Positions 8,217 through 16,419 of a stretch of 38,533 nucleotides of DNA are shown piece by piece; the stretch's first letter is position 1, and every line of letters begins with the position of its first letter. The notes under the pieces are model-generated. The model saw only the letters and a program-made list of their open reading frames with translations, did not search any database and was not told the origin of the DNA. This stretch comes from Actinomycetes bacterium (GTDB lineage: Bacteria; Actinomycetota; Acidimicrobiia; Acidimicrobiales; RAAP-2): positions 1-38,533 of the forward strand of contig JAJZAC010000015.1 in NCBI GenBank assembly GCA_021799615.1, in the 5' to 3' direction. The position numbers and the translations under genes are program-made.

Positions 8217-9110
8217 ATGCTCGACTACCACCTGCACCTGTGGCCCCACACCCAGTCCGACGCCGAGGCGACGGTGGAACAGGTGGCGGCCTACTGCGAG
8301 CGGGCCCAGGCCGCCGGGGTGGAGGAGATCGCCGTCACCGAGCACCTGTTCCGGTTCGTCCAGACGGACCGGTTGCTCCACGGGTTCTGGGACGACCTGC
8401 CCGGTGAGGCGCTCCGCCCGGGCATGGCCGCCTACTGGGAGCAGCACGCCCGGGTCGACCTCGACGAGTACGTCGAGGTGGTCGAGGCGGTGAAGGGCGC
8501 CGGCCTGCCCGTGGTGCTCGGCATGGAGGTCGACTACTACCCGGGCCGGATGGACGAGGTGGCCGACCTGCTCGCCGGCTATCCCTTCGACGTCCTCCTC
8601 GGATCGGTCCACTGGCTGGGGGCCTGGCGGTTCGACGTGCTGGACGACCCGCAGGTCATGGCCGAGTGGGACCTGCGCGACGTCGACGCCGTGTGGGACG
8701 AGTACACCCTGGCGATGGAGGAGCTGGCCGCCTCGGGTGCCTGCGACGTCTTCGCCCACCCCGACCTGGTGAAGATCGCCGGACGGGTTCCCGCCATGCC
8801 CGACGAGTTCTACGACCGCCTGGTCGAGGCGGCCGTGGCCTCCACGATGGCCGCCGAGGTGTCGTCGGCCGGCTGGCGCAAGCCGGTGGGGGAGGAGTAC
8901 CCGGCGCCGGCGCTGCTCCGGCGGTATGTCGACCGGGGCGTCCCCCTCACGACGGCGTCGGACGCCCACGGCCTGCCCGACGTGGCCCATCGGGCCGACG
9001 ACCTCCGGGCCCTGCTCACGGCCGCCGGGGTGGTCGAGCTGCGCGCCTTCCGGGCCCGCCAGGGGCGGGCGGTGCCCCTGGCGCCGGCGGACGTCCCGGC
9101 CGGGGACTGA
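8217..9110 (+). CDS. PHP-domain phosphatase, histidinol-phosphatase (HisJ/HisK) family
   Basis: A 297-residue PHP protein with all expected trinuclear-metal ligands: DYHLHLWPH at residues 3-11, VTEHLFRF, GMEVDYYPG, LLGSVHWLG, DVFAHPDLVK and TTASDAHGL. The VHWLG and SDAH motifs point to the histidinol-phosphatase branch (histidine biosynthesis, last phosphatase step). No other his genes are in the window, so another phosphoester substrate is equally possible. ATG 8217 starts 8 nt after the methyltransferase stop. Its own stop is 4 nt before the kinase start, so it lies inside a tight plus-strand unit. Confidence 0.87.
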   Translation: MLDYHLHLWPHTQSDAEATVEQVAAYCERAQAAGVEEIAVTEHLFRFVQTDRLLHGFWDDLPGEALRPGMAAYWEQHARVDLDEYVEVVEAVKGAGLPVVLGMEVDYYPGRMDEVADLLAGYPFDVLLGSVHWLGAWRFDVLDDPQVMAEWDLRDVDAVWDEYTLAMEELAASGACDVFAHPDLVKIAGRVPAMPDEFYDRLVEAAVASTMAAEVSSAGWRKPVGEEYPAPALLRRYVDRGVPLTTASDAHGLPDVAHRADDLRALLTAAGVVELRAFRARQGRAVPLAPADVPAGD

Positions 9111-9114
9111 CCCG

Positions 9115-10665
9115 ATGGCGACCCCGGCCGAGCTCGCGCTGGAGCGGACGTCGCTCGCCCCCGCCGAGCTGGCCCACCTCCGGCGCCTGGTGGGGACGTG
9201 GGGCATCCTCGCCGACCTGGCCTTCTCCGACCTGGTGCTCGTGGCGCCGCTGGCCGGCGGAGGCGCCGCCGACCAGCCCGGGAGCCCGCCCGAGATGGTG
9301 ATCCTCGGCCAGATGCGACCGTCGAACACGGCCACCGTCGTCCAGGACGACCTGGTCGGCCGGACGGTGGGCCAGGACGACTGGCCGCTGGCCGCCGTGA
9401 CGCTGACCACCGGCGAGGTGACCCGGGGGGAGCTCCAGCTCGACCGGGCCGAGGAGCCCGTCCAGCTCCAGTGCATCCCCGTGCGCTTCGAGGGGCGCAC
9501 CATCGCCGTGGTGGCCCGGCTGACGGCGGCCGCCGGCCGGCGCCCCGGCCACCTGGAACGCACCTACCGGGATCTCTTCGACCGGTTCGCCGTGATGCTG
9601 TCCGAGTCGACCTTCCCGTTCCCGAGCGAGGAGGTGGCCATCGAGGAGGCACCCCGGGTGGGCGACGGCATCGTCCTGGTCGACGAGGAGGGCCGGGTCC
9701 GCTACGCGTCGCCCAACGCCACCAACGCGCTCCACCGCATGGGGATGTACCTCCAGGTGGAAGGGCGACGCCTCCCCGAGCTGGGCATCGAGGAGTCCGC
9801 CGTCGAGTGGGCCCTGGCCTCGGCGCTGCCGGTGGTGGAGGAGGTCGAGCGCCGGCCGGACGTGACCGTGCTCCTGCACTGCATCCCGCTCATGGCCGGC
9901 GGCGACGTCACCGGGTGCGTCGTCCTCCTCCGCGACGTCACCGACCTGCGCCGCCTCGACCGCCTGCTGCTGTCCAAGGACGCCGCCATCCGTGAAGTCC
10001 ACCACCGGGTGAAGAACAACCTGCAGACCATCTCCGCCCTGCTGCGCCTGCAGGCCCGGCGCCTGGAGTCGGCTGACGGACGCGTCGCGCTGTTCGAGGC
10101 CGAGCGGAGGATCCGGTCCATCGCCCTCGTCCACGAGATCCTGTCGCGCGAGCCGAGCGAGCAGGTGCCGTTCGACGAGATCGTCGAGTCGCTGGTGGCC
10201 ATGGCCACGGACTCCGTCGTGTCGTGGCGGCCGGTCGCCTTCTCCACCACCGGTCAGCTGGGGGAGCTGGGGGCCGACGTGGCCACCCCGCTGGCCGTGG
10301 TGCTCGCCGAGCTCCTGCAGAACGCGGTGGAGCACGCCTTCGGCGACGGGGCCGGCGAACCGCCCGGCGCCGAGCCGGGCGACGGCGAGCGGGCGCCGTC
10401 GCCGGTGGGCCACGTCGAGATCGCCCTCGCCCGCGACGGCGAGCACCTCGTGGTGGAGGTGACCGACGACGGCGTGGGGATCCCCGAGGGGTTCGACATC
10501 GACCGGACCCAGAGCCTGGGGCTGTCCATCGTGCGGGATCTGGTGCGCACGCAGCTCGAGGGGACGATCACCCTGGCACCGGGAGCGGGGAACGGGCCGT
10601 TCGGGCCGGGCTCGGTCGTCCGGATCGTCCTCCCGGGACGGGAGGCGCCCCGCCTCGGCGTCTGA
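9115..10665 (+). CDS. PdtaS-like sensor histidine kinase (HisKA_2)
   Basis: A 516-residue cytosolic kinase; I see no membrane helix. The N-terminal 150 residues resemble the GAF-like sensor of PdtaS. A PAS-like segment follows (GDGIVLVDEEGRVRYASPNA, about residues 183-202). The dimerisation box is EVHHRVKNNLQTISALLRLQ with the phospho-acceptor at His296 or His297, typical of HisKA_2. The ATPase lobe has AELLQNAVEHAF, VTDDGVGIPEGF and SLGLSIVRDLV. In actinomycetes PdtaS signals to the ANTAR antiterminator PdtaR; no ANTAR gene is in the window. The gene runs into a convergent OmpR-type regulator 36 nt away, which may or may not be a partner. Confidence 0.9.
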   Translation: MATPAELALERTSLAPAELAHLRRLVGTWGILADLAFSDLVLVAPLAGGGAADQPGSPPEMVILGQMRPSNTATVVQDDLVGRTVGQDDWPLAAVTLTTGEVTRGELQLDRAEEPVQLQCIPVRFEGRTIAVVARLTAAAGRRPGHLERTYRDLFDRFAVMLSESTFPFPSEEVAIEEAPRVGDGIVLVDEEGRVRYASPNATNALHRMGMYLQVEGRRLPELGIEESAVEWALASALPVVEEVERRPDVTVLLHCIPLMAGGDVTGCVVLLRDVTDLRRLDRLLLSKDAAIREVHHRVKNNLQTISALLRLQARRLESADGRVALFEAERRIRSIALVHEILSREPSEQVPFDEIVESLVAMATDSVVSWRPVAFSTTGQLGELGADVATPLAVVLAELLQNAVEHAFGDGAGEPPGAEPGDGERAPSPVGHVEIALARDGEHLVVEVTDDGVGIPEGFDIDRTQSLGLSIVRDLVRTQLEGTITLAPGAGNGPFGPGSVVRIVLPGREAPRLGV

Positions 10666-10701
10666 CGCCGGGCGGGCCGGGGTCGGTGCCGGCCGCGGCG
10701 G

Positions 10702-11457
10702 TCAGGCCACGCCGCGCATGGCGGCCGGATCGCGCTCGAAGCGGTAGCCGACGCCCCGGACGGTGGTGATGTACCGGGGGTGGTTCGGGTCCGCCTCGAC
10801 CTTCAGCCGGATCCGCCGGACGTGCTCGGTGACGGTGGACCCGTTCTGCCACGCCTCGGTGCTCCCCCACACCTGCTCGAGGATGCTCTCGCGGGTGTGC
10901 ACGTGACCCGGACGGGTGGCCAGGAAGGCCAGCAGGTCGAACTCCTTGCGGGTCAGCTCGACGGGGGCGCCGTCGACGGTGACGGTGCGCTCGTTGCGGT
11001 CGATGACCAGTCCGTCGGCCGAGATGTGGTCGATGCGCTCGACCGGCCGACTGCGCCGGAGCACGGCCCGGATCCTCGACTCCAGCTCAGGCAGGGAGAA
11101 CGGCTTGACGAGGTAGTCGTCGGCACCGAGGTCGAGCCCGGTGATCCGGTCCCGCTCGGCGGCACGTGCCGTGCAGATGATGACCGGCGTGGTCTGTTCC
11201 CGACGGAGCGTGGTGAGGATGTCGAGCCCGTCGACCCCGGGCAGCCCGAGGTCGAGGAGGACGGCGTCGGCCGGGTCCTGTACCAGCTGGCGCAGCACGT
11301 CGGGACCGTCGGCGCACTCGGTGACCCGGTAGCCGCGTCGTCGCAGGTAGTGGACGGCCGCGTAACGGTTCGCGGGGTCGTCCTCCGCCACCAGGAGGTG
11401 GGTCGGGCGACCGGTCACGGGCGTGGCCGTTCCCTGGGCTTCTTCGATGGGCATCAT
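10702..11457 (-). CDS. OmpR/PhoB-family response regulator
   Basis: A 251-residue regulator. The receiver has the acidic pair EDD (25-27), phospho-acceptor D69 in VLLDLGLPGVDG, ICTARAAERDR and the conserved lysine in DYLVKPFSLPELE. A winged-helix domain follows, with LTRKEFDLLAFLATRPG, RESILEQVWG, VTEHVRRIRLKVE and TTVRGVGYRFE. It is a standard two-component activator or repressor. There is no classical HisKA kinase beside it; the only kinase nearby is the convergent HisKA_2 protein. The start is ATG 11457 or 11454 (adjacent codons), with no clear Shine-Dalgarno sequence. The upstream region contains two small dyads that could be an autoregulatory operator. Confidence 0.93.
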   Translation of the reverse strand: MMPIEEAQGTATPVTGRPTHLLVAEDDPANRYAAVHYLRRRGYRVTECADGPDVLRQLVQDPADAVLLDLGLPGVDGLDILTTLRREQTTPVIICTARAAERDRITGLDLGADDYLVKPFSLPELESRIRAVLRRSRPVERIDHISADGLVIDRNERTVTVDGAPVELTRKEFDLLAFLATRPGHVHTRESILEQVWGSTEAWQNGSTVTEHVRRIRLKVEADPNHPRYITTVRGVGYRFERDPAAMRGVA

Positions 11458-11484
11458 GTACAGCGTAACGACGGGAGGTCCCGA

Positions 11485-11540
11485 ACCCTACGGCGGGAGC
11501 TGCGATTGTCTAATCGGAGTGATTCCGTTGTGCAACACAA
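11485..11540 (-). promoter_or_regulatory. Promoter and dyad elements upstream of the OmpR-type regulator
   Basis: On the minus strand TAGACA (11512-11507) and TAGGGT (11490-11485) lie 16 bp apart and form a reasonable -35/-10 pair about 28 bp before ATG 11457. CGATT-N4-AATCG (11503-11516) overlaps the -35 hexamer, and TTGTG-N3-CACAA (11528-11540) lies farther upstream. This stretch is clearly less G+C-rich than its surroundings. The dyads are seen directly; their use as operators is inference. The gap also serves the divergent HAD gene, for which GACGAT (11607-11612), 6 nt before ATG 11619, is a possible weak -10. Confidence 0.45.
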
Positions 11541-11618
11541 GCGTATTCGCTGATCGACGGCAGCGCACCGGGACCTCCAGCCCTGGCCGCACCGGGGTCG
11601 GCGGCGGACGATGGCCCC

Positions 11619-12410
11619 ATGGGCGAACGGGACGTGTGGCCGCCTCCAGCCGGGTTGGCGGCCGTGGTGTGTGACCTCGACGGCGTGGTGACCGACACCG
11701 CCGCCGTGCACCGCCGGGCGTGGGCGGAGACGTTCGACGGGTTCCTGGCCCGCCGGGCGGCGGCCGGGCTGGTCCCGGCGCAGGCGGCAGCCCCCTTCAG
11801 CGACGGCGACTACGCCGCCTACGTGGACGGGCGCCCCCGGCTCGACGGGGTCCGCACCTTCCTGGCATCGAGGGGGGTCGAGCTGCCGGTCGGCACGCCG
11901 GCCGACCCGCCGGGCGACGACACGGCCTGGGCGGTGGGCAACGCCAAGGACGAGCGCTTCGTCGCCCGGCTCGCCGACGGCGTCACCGTCTTCCCCGACG
12001 CGGTGGCGTTCGTCCGGGAGGCCCGTGCCCACGGGTGGGGTGCCGCCGTCGTGTCGTCCAGCGCCCACTGCCGTCAGGTGCTGGGCCAGGCCGGCTTGGG
12101 CGACCTGTTCAGCGTGCGGGTCGACGCCCAACTGGCGGCGGAGCTCGGGCTCCCCGGCAAGCCCGACCCGGCGACGTTCGTCGAGGCGGCTCGGCGACTG
12201 GGTGCGGCACCGCCGGCCGCCGTGCTCGTCGAGGATGCCGCCGTCGGCGTCGAAGCGGGCCGGCGGGGCGCCTTCGGGCTGGTGGCCGGGGTCGACCGTG
12301 CCGGCGGCGATCCGCGTCACCTGGGCCGGTGGGCCGACGTGGTCGTCCCCGACCTCGACGCGCTCCGCCGCCGGTTGTTCGGTTCCGGTCGGGGGGACGT
12401 CCGGCCCTAG
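11619..12410 (+). CDS. HAD-family beta-phosphoglucomutase-like hydrolase
   Basis: A 263-residue HAD enzyme. Motif I is VVCDLDGVVTDT, with nucleophile D19 and acid/base D21. Motif II is VVSSSAHC, the lysine is in LGLPGKPDPATF, and motif III is VLVEDAAVGVEAG. The DxDGVxTDT form, helical cap and GKPDP stretch are those of beta-phosphoglucomutase, which converts beta-glucose 1-phosphate to glucose 6-phosphate. Beta-glucose 1-phosphate is the product of inverting GH65 phosphorylases, and one is encoded two genes downstream. The link is therefore functional: phosphorolysis of a disaccharide, then entry into glycolysis. A trehalose-6-phosphate phosphatase is less likely, since the sequence lacks that family's features. 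Confidence 0.85.
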   Translation: MGERDVWPPPAGLAAVVCDLDGVVTDTAAVHRRAWAETFDGFLARRAAAGLVPAQAAAPFSDGDYAAYVDGRPRLDGVRTFLASRGVELPVGTPADPPGDDTAWAVGNAKDERFVARLADGVTVFPDAVAFVREARAHGWGAAVVSSSAHCRQVLGQAGLGDLFSVRVDAQLAAELGLPGKPDPATFVEAARRLGAAPPAAVLVEDAAVGVEAGRRGAFGLVAGVDRAGGDPRHLGRWADVVVPDLDALRRRLFGSGRGDVRP

Positions 12411-12442
12411 CCGGCACCCCGCGCCGGTCCCACACTGAGGGT

Positions 12443-12913
12443 ATGTGGATCGACCAGCGAGGGTCGGAGATCCTCCCCCGGGGCGAGTGCCTGCGCCTGG
12501 TGGCCGTGGCCGCACGCGAGGGCCAGGTCGGCCGCCTCGGGATCTCGCGGCCCGGCGCGCCGCTCGTCCTGCCGATCAGCTTCGGGTACGTGGCCGACGG
12601 CGTCCTCGTCAACCTGGGACCGGGGCGCACCGCCGACGTGGTGGTCGGATCCCTGGTCGCCTTCGAGACGGACCACGTGGACGAGGCCTCGGGGGAGGCG
12701 TGGGCCGTGCTCGTGCGCGGGCTGGCCACCGAGCTGGCCGACGACGAGGTCGAGCGGTGGCGTCCGTCGCTGCCGAGGCCGCGGGTGGCCCACCCCGGCA
12801 GCAGGTTCGTGCGCATCCGTCCCGACGTGGTGACCGGCAGGAGGTTCGTGGCCACGGGCAGCCCGGAGGCGCCCGCACCCGCCGACCCGCCGGCCGTCCC
12901 CGTCGCCTCGTGA
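12443..12913 (+). CDS. Pyridoxamine 5'-phosphate oxidase-fold protein
   Basis: A 156-residue split-barrel protein. LVAVAAREGQVGRLG, LVLPISFGYVADGVLV and VVVGSLVAFETDHVDE are the strands that bind FMN or F420 in this superfamily; AWAVLVRGLATEL follows, as in the family. Such proteins are oxidoreductases or cofactor-binding sensors, and the specific substrate is unknown. It lies between the beta-phosphoglucomutase-like and GH65 genes with gaps of 32 and 9 nt, but a role in sugar phosphorolysis is not obvious. ATG 12443 has CACACT 6 nt upstream (leaderless-like, weak) and GAGG directly before it. Confidence 0.8.
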   Translation: MWIDQRGSEILPRGECLRLVAVAAREGQVGRLGISRPGAPLVLPISFGYVADGVLVNLGPGRTADVVVGSLVAFETDHVDEASGEAWAVLVRGLATELADDEVERWRPSLPRPRVAHPGSRFVRIRPDVVTGRRFVATGSPEAPAPADPPAVPVAS

Positions 12914-12922
12914 CCGACGGCC

Positions 12923-15121
12923 GTGGACGGCCCCGACCGGGATGACGGTCCCCGGGCAACCGGCGGGGACGACGGCGGCACCGAGGTCCTCCGACGGGCC
13001 ACGGGCTGCACCCCGGGTGGCTGGTCGGTCACCGTTCCCCCCGGGCGCCCGGGGCTCGAGCGGGTCGAGGAGAGCTGCCTGGCCGTCGCCGACGGCCGCA
13101 CCGGGGTCCGCGGCAGCCTGGAGGAGGACGGGGCCGGCTCCCGGCCCGGGGTGTACGCGGCCGGGATCTACGAGCGGGAACCCGACGGCAGCGAGCGGCT
13201 GGTGGAGGCACCGACCTGGACCGCGGTCGACCTGGCCGCGTCGCCGGGGCCCGGTGTGCGCCTGCTCGACTTGCGCACGGGTGCGGTGTCGCGCACGGTC
13301 GAGCGCGACGGCCGCACCGTCCTGCAGAGCGTCCACTGGCTGTGCCTGGCCCGCCCGGGTACCGGGGTCCTCGTGGCCGAGGTCGACGGTGACCTGATGG
13401 CCGCCCCTGGCGGCGTCGGCGCCGACGGCGACCAGGTCGACACCACGGCGGTCCCGTCGGCGCTGGGCGGCGTGATCGAGATGACGTCCGTCACCCGGGT
13501 GGCTCCGTTGCCCGTTCCGGCGGGGGTGGCCGGTCCCGACGACCCGCCGCCGGCCGTGGTGACCCGGCTGGTGGGGGTGGTGGCCGGGCGCCGCACCCGC
13601 ACGCTGCGCGAGGATCCGACGCGGCTGCTCGGCCGGGCTCGCCGGTCGGGCATCGCCGGCCTGTGGGACGAGCAGGTGGCGGCTTGGGCCCGGCGGTGGG
13701 AGGTGGCCGACGTCGAGGTCGTGGGGGACGAGGAGCTGACCAGGGCCGTCCGCTTCGGGCTCTTCCACCTGATGGCGTCGGTGGCCAGCCGGGGCGAGGC
13801 CGCGGTCGGGGCGCGGGGGATGACCGGTCCCGCCTACGACGGTCATGTCTTCTGGGACGCCGACGTGTTCGTCCTGCCGTTCCTCGCCGCCACCTGGCCC
13901 CGCTCGGCGCGGGCGATGCTCGAGTACCGGCTGCGCCGGCTGCCGGCCGCCCGGGCGGCGGCGGCGGCGGCCGGGTTCGCCGGGGCCCGCTTCCCGTGGG
14001 AGTCGGCCGACGACGGCACCGACGTGACGCCCACGTCGGGCGTCGACGAGGCCGGCCACGTGGTCCGCATCCTGACCGGGCAGGAGGAGGAGCACATCAC
14101 GGCCGACGTGGGCTGGGCCGCCTGGCAGCTGGCCGCCTGGGCCGGGAGCTGGCGGTTCCTCGACGGTCCCGGCAGGCCGCTCCTGGTCGAGCCGGCCCGC
14201 TACTTCGAGCACCGGATGGACGTCGACCGGGCCGGCTCGGCCCACCTGCGGGCCGTGATCGGTCCGGACGAGTACCACGAGCACGTGGACGACAACGCCT
14301 ACACGAACTTGATGGTGTCGTGGTTGCTGCGCCGGGCCGCCGAGGTCGGGGACCGCCAGCCGGGAACGGTGGTGCCCGGTGAGCCGGCCCGCTGGCGCAC
14401 CCTGGCCCACCGCCTGGTCGACGGGTACGACGAGGAGCGGGGGATCCACGAGCAGTTCGCCGGGTACGGAGCCCTCGAGCCCCTGATGGTGGCCGAGCTG
14501 GGCACCCCGCCGCTGGCCGCCGACCTGGTGCTGGGCCGGGAGCGGCTGGCCGGCTCGCAGATCGTGAAGCAGGCGGACGTCCTCATGGCCCACCTGCTCG
14601 TCCCTGACGGGATCGCACGGGGATCGCTCGCCGCCGACCTGGACTTCTACCTGCCCCGCACCGCCCACGGCAGTTCGTTGTCGCCGGCGGTGCATGCGGC
14701 GTTGCTGGCCCGGATGGGCCGTACCGACGCGGCACGCCAGCTCCTCCACCTCGCCGCCCGTGTCGACCTCGACGACCTCACGGGGACGACGGCCGGGGGG
14801 CTCCACCTGGCCACGTTCGGTGGTGTGTGGCAGGCGCTGGTGAACGGGTTCGCCGGAGTCCGGGTGACCGGTCCGGACGACCGGGCCCTCGTCGTCGACC
14901 CGCAGCTCCCGCCCGAGTGGGAGGAGCTGCGCCTGCGGGTCCAGTGGCACGGTCGCCGGGTCGCGCTCCGCTGCCGGAACGACCGGGTGCACGTGACCAC
15001 GGACCGGTTGCTGGCCGTGCAGCTCGGTGCCGGGCCCGTCACCGCCGTGCACCCGCCGGGCGCATGGGTGGAGCGGACGGGGGGACGGGGCGACGGCGGA
15101 AGGCGCGAGGAGGCGACATGA
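12923..15121 (+). CDS. Glycoside hydrolase family 65 phosphorylase (trehalose/maltose/kojibiose type)
   Basis: A 732-residue GH65 protein that splits an alpha-glucoside with phosphate, releasing beta-glucose 1-phosphate. An N-terminal beta-sandwich is followed by the (alpha/alpha)6 barrel, with MTGPAYDGHVFWDADVFVLP in the substrate pocket. GPDEYHEHVDDNAYTN carries the general acid E450. GSQIVKQADVLM and SSLSPAVHAALLAR are the late conserved loops. The beta-phosphoglucomutase-like gene upstream fits a complete phosphorolysis route. Which disaccharide is used cannot be told; trehalose, maltose and kojibiose are candidates. GTG 12923 starts 9 nt after the previous stop. The end overlaps the next gene by 4 nt (ATGA). 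Confidence 0.9.
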   Translation: MDGPDRDDGPRATGGDDGGTEVLRRATGCTPGGWSVTVPPGRPGLERVEESCLAVADGRTGVRGSLEEDGAGSRPGVYAAGIYEREPDGSERLVEAPTWTAVDLAASPGPGVRLLDLRTGAVSRTVERDGRTVLQSVHWLCLARPGTGVLVAEVDGDLMAAPGGVGADGDQVDTTAVPSALGGVIEMTSVTRVAPLPVPAGVAGPDDPPPAVVTRLVGVVAGRRTRTLREDPTRLLGRARRSGIAGLWDEQVAAWARRWEVADVEVVGDEELTRAVRFGLFHLMASVASRGEAAVGARGMTGPAYDGHVFWDADVFVLPFLAATWPRSARAMLEYRLRRLPAARAAAAAAGFAGARFPWESADDGTDVTPTSGVDEAGHVVRILTGQEEEHITADVGWAAWQLAAWAGSWRFLDGPGRPLLVEPARYFEHRMDVDRAGSAHLRAVIGPDEYHEHVDDNAYTNLMVSWLLRRAAEVGDRQPGTVVPGEPARWRTLAHRLVDGYDEERGIHEQFAGYGALEPLMVAELGTPPLAADLVLGRERLAGSQIVKQADVLMAHLLVPDGIARGSLAADLDFYLPRTAHGSSLSPAVHAALLARMGRTDAARQLLHLAARVDLDDLTGTTAGGLHLATFGGVWQALVNGFAGVRVTGPDDRALVVDPQLPPEWEELRLRVQWHGRRVALRCRNDRVHVTTDRLLAVQLGAGPVTAVHPPGAWVERTGGRGDGGRREEAT

Positions 15122-15831
15122 GCAAGCAGCTCGACGAGGTCCCCACCGGCACGCTTGCGGTCTTCGGCGGTTCGGAGGCGCTCCGGCTGGCGTGGGCGGC
15201 CACGACGGACCAGGTGGGCCGGGTCCTGGCCCTCGACCCGGTCGCCGTGGAACCCGACGGGTCGGCGGCAGGCAGCGTGGAGGACATGGTGGCGCTGGCC
15301 GGCCGCACGGCCGGCCCGCTCCTGGTGCTCCCGCAGTTCCCCCCGTCGGCCGGCGGGGGGAGCACGCCCGCGGCACAGGTGCTGGTCCCCTTCGACGGCA
15401 CGGACTCGGACGCCCGCCGCCTGCGTCCGCTCGTGGCCCTGTTCCGTGCCGGCGGGGTGGCGACCGTGCTCATGCACGCCCTGACCGAGGAGACCCGTCC
15501 CCGGTTCTGGGAAGGCCCGGGACACCATGCCGAGGCATGGCGGAACGAGGTCGAGCTCCGCCACGGCGCCGAGGACGACGCCGAGCTCCGCATCTCGAGC
15601 GACGATCCGGGCCGGGCCGTGCGGGAACAGGCCGGGGCCGTCGACCTGGTGGCCATGGTCTGGGGCGGTGACCCGTCGGTGGAGCGGGCCGCCGTGGTGC
15701 GTGCCGCGCTGGGCGACGCGGTCATGGTTCCCGTGCTGCTGCTGCCGGCCCCGTGGGTCGACGCCGTCCACGTCGAGGGGGACGACGCGCCGGAGGGTGT
15801 CAGCCCCGACCGGCCGGCCGGGTCCGGCTGA
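15118..15831 (+). CDS. Universal-stress-protein-like protein, translationally coupled to GH65
   Basis: A 237-residue protein whose ATG overlaps the GH65 stop (ATGA at 15118-15121). The second half reads like a UspA alpha/beta domain: AQVLVPFDGTDSDARRLRPL, VATVLMHAL, DLVAMVWGGDPSVERAAVV, and VPVLLLPAPW at the end. The first half (LAVFGGSEALRLAWAA, GPLLVLPQFPP) may be a shorter, degenerate copy. The usual ATP-binding G-X2-G-X9-G(S/T) motif is not clear, so nucleotide binding is doubtful. It probably accompanies the sugar phosphorylase. The family is a structural guess; no precise role is assigned. Confidence 0.65.
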   Translation: MSKQLDEVPTGTLAVFGGSEALRLAWAATTDQVGRVLALDPVAVEPDGSAAGSVEDMVALAGRTAGPLLVLPQFPPSAGGGSTPAAQVLVPFDGTDSDARRLRPLVALFRAGGVATVLMHALTEETRPRFWEGPGHHAEAWRNEVELRHGAEDDAELRISSDDPGRAVREQAGAVDLVAMVWGGDPSVERAAVVRAALGDAVMVPVLLLPAPWVDAVHVEGDDAPEGVSPDRPAGSG

Positions 15832-15846
15832 CAGACCGACGGGACG

Positions 15847-15893
15847 CCCGGGGCGCGTGGATCAGGCGGTGCCCGCCCGGGTCACGCCCCGGG
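15847..15893. terminator. Possible bidirectional terminator hairpin
   Basis: The nine-base arms CCCGGGGCG (15847-15855) and CGCCCCGGG (15885-15893) are perfect complements separated by 29 nt. They lie between the convergent usp-like and whiB genes. There is no U-tract, and the loop is long, so this is a weak call. Confidence 0.3.
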
Positions 15894-16184
15894 TCACGAT
15901 GCCCGGCGGCGTGCGGCCAGCCACGCCTTGCGCAGCTTGCGGCGCTCCTCCTCGGAGGTGCCGCCCCAGACGCCGGACTCCTGGTTGGTGGCCAGGGCGA
16001 AGTCGAGGCACGGCTCCTGGGCCTCGCAACCCCGGCAGACGCGCTTGGCCGCCTCGATCTGGTCGATGGCAGGGCCGGTCGTGCCGACCGGGAAGAACAG
16101 GTCGGGCTCGGTGTGCCGGCAGGCAGCCACCTGGCGCCAGTCACCCTCGTCCCACTCGACCGTACGGTTCCACACCAGGGCCAC
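15894..16184 (-). CDS. whiB: WhiB-family iron-sulfur regulator, WhiB1-like
   Basis: A 96-residue Wbl protein with four cluster cysteines, C22, C50, C53 and C59 (CX27CX2CX5C). The beta-turn GVWGG lies at about residues 71-75, and a basic C-terminus (EEERRKLRKAW) would bind DNA. LFFPVGTTGPA and NQESGVWGG follow the WhiB1 subgroup, whose [4Fe-4S] cluster reacts with NO and which binds the primary sigma factor. GTG 16184 is preceded by GGAGGAAG 4 nt away. A perfect CRP-type palindrome lies about 40 bp upstream of the start (16217-16232). A later GTG (residue 9) could be used instead without loss of a cysteine. Confidence 0.93.
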   Translation of the reverse strand: MALVWNRTVEWDEGDWRQVAACRHTEPDLFFPVGTTGPAIDQIEAAKRVCRGCEAQEPCLDFALATNQESGVWGGTSEEERRKLRKAWLAARRRAS

Positions 16185-16216
16185 GACGCTTCCTCCGCTC
16201 CACAGAGATGCCCGTT

Positions 16217-16232
16217 TGTGATCTTGTTCACA
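16217..16232. promoter_or_regulatory. Perfect CRP/FNR-type palindrome upstream of whiB
   Basis: TGTGA-N6-TCACA is seen exactly at 16217-16232, centred 40.5 bp before the whiB GTG. It equals the full CRP consensus also recognised by the mycobacterial CRP protein Rv3676. A CRP-family regulator is not encoded in the window. The promoter itself is uncertain: TACGCT (minus strand, 16282-16277) is one candidate and would put the site downstream of the transcription start. The site could also act on the divergent glycerophosphodiesterase gene. Confidence 0.7.
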
Positions 16233-16381
16233 TGGCTCGGCGCTCGCTGGTCACCTGCCATTTCGGATCGTCACGTAGCGTACCGACCAGCGCGTACCGT
16301 TGCAAGCAGTTTTCGCGGCAGCTGCCGGCCACCGGGGCGGTGTCCACCGGGGGAGGCGGGACGGGCGGCAGCGGACGTGGG

Positions 16382-16419
16382 CCGGACGGCGAGGCGGGGG
16401 CCGGACGGCGAGGCGGGGG
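16382..16419. repeat. Perfect 19-bp tandem duplication in the whiB-gdpD gap
   Basis: The 19-bp unit CCGGACGGCGAGGCGGGGG occurs twice head to tail (16382-16400 and 16401-16419), followed by a partial GACGGGC/GGGGGACGG echo. It lies in the 290-bp intergenic stretch 16185-16474. Apart from this repeat and the CRP-type palindrome I see nothing else in that stretch. Confidence 0.8.

Noticed and set aside
12407-15376. A 989-codon minus-strand frame opposite GH65
   Set aside because: Same cause: Pro/Arg/Gly-rich translation, no ribosome site, and it runs against clear GH65 motifs.
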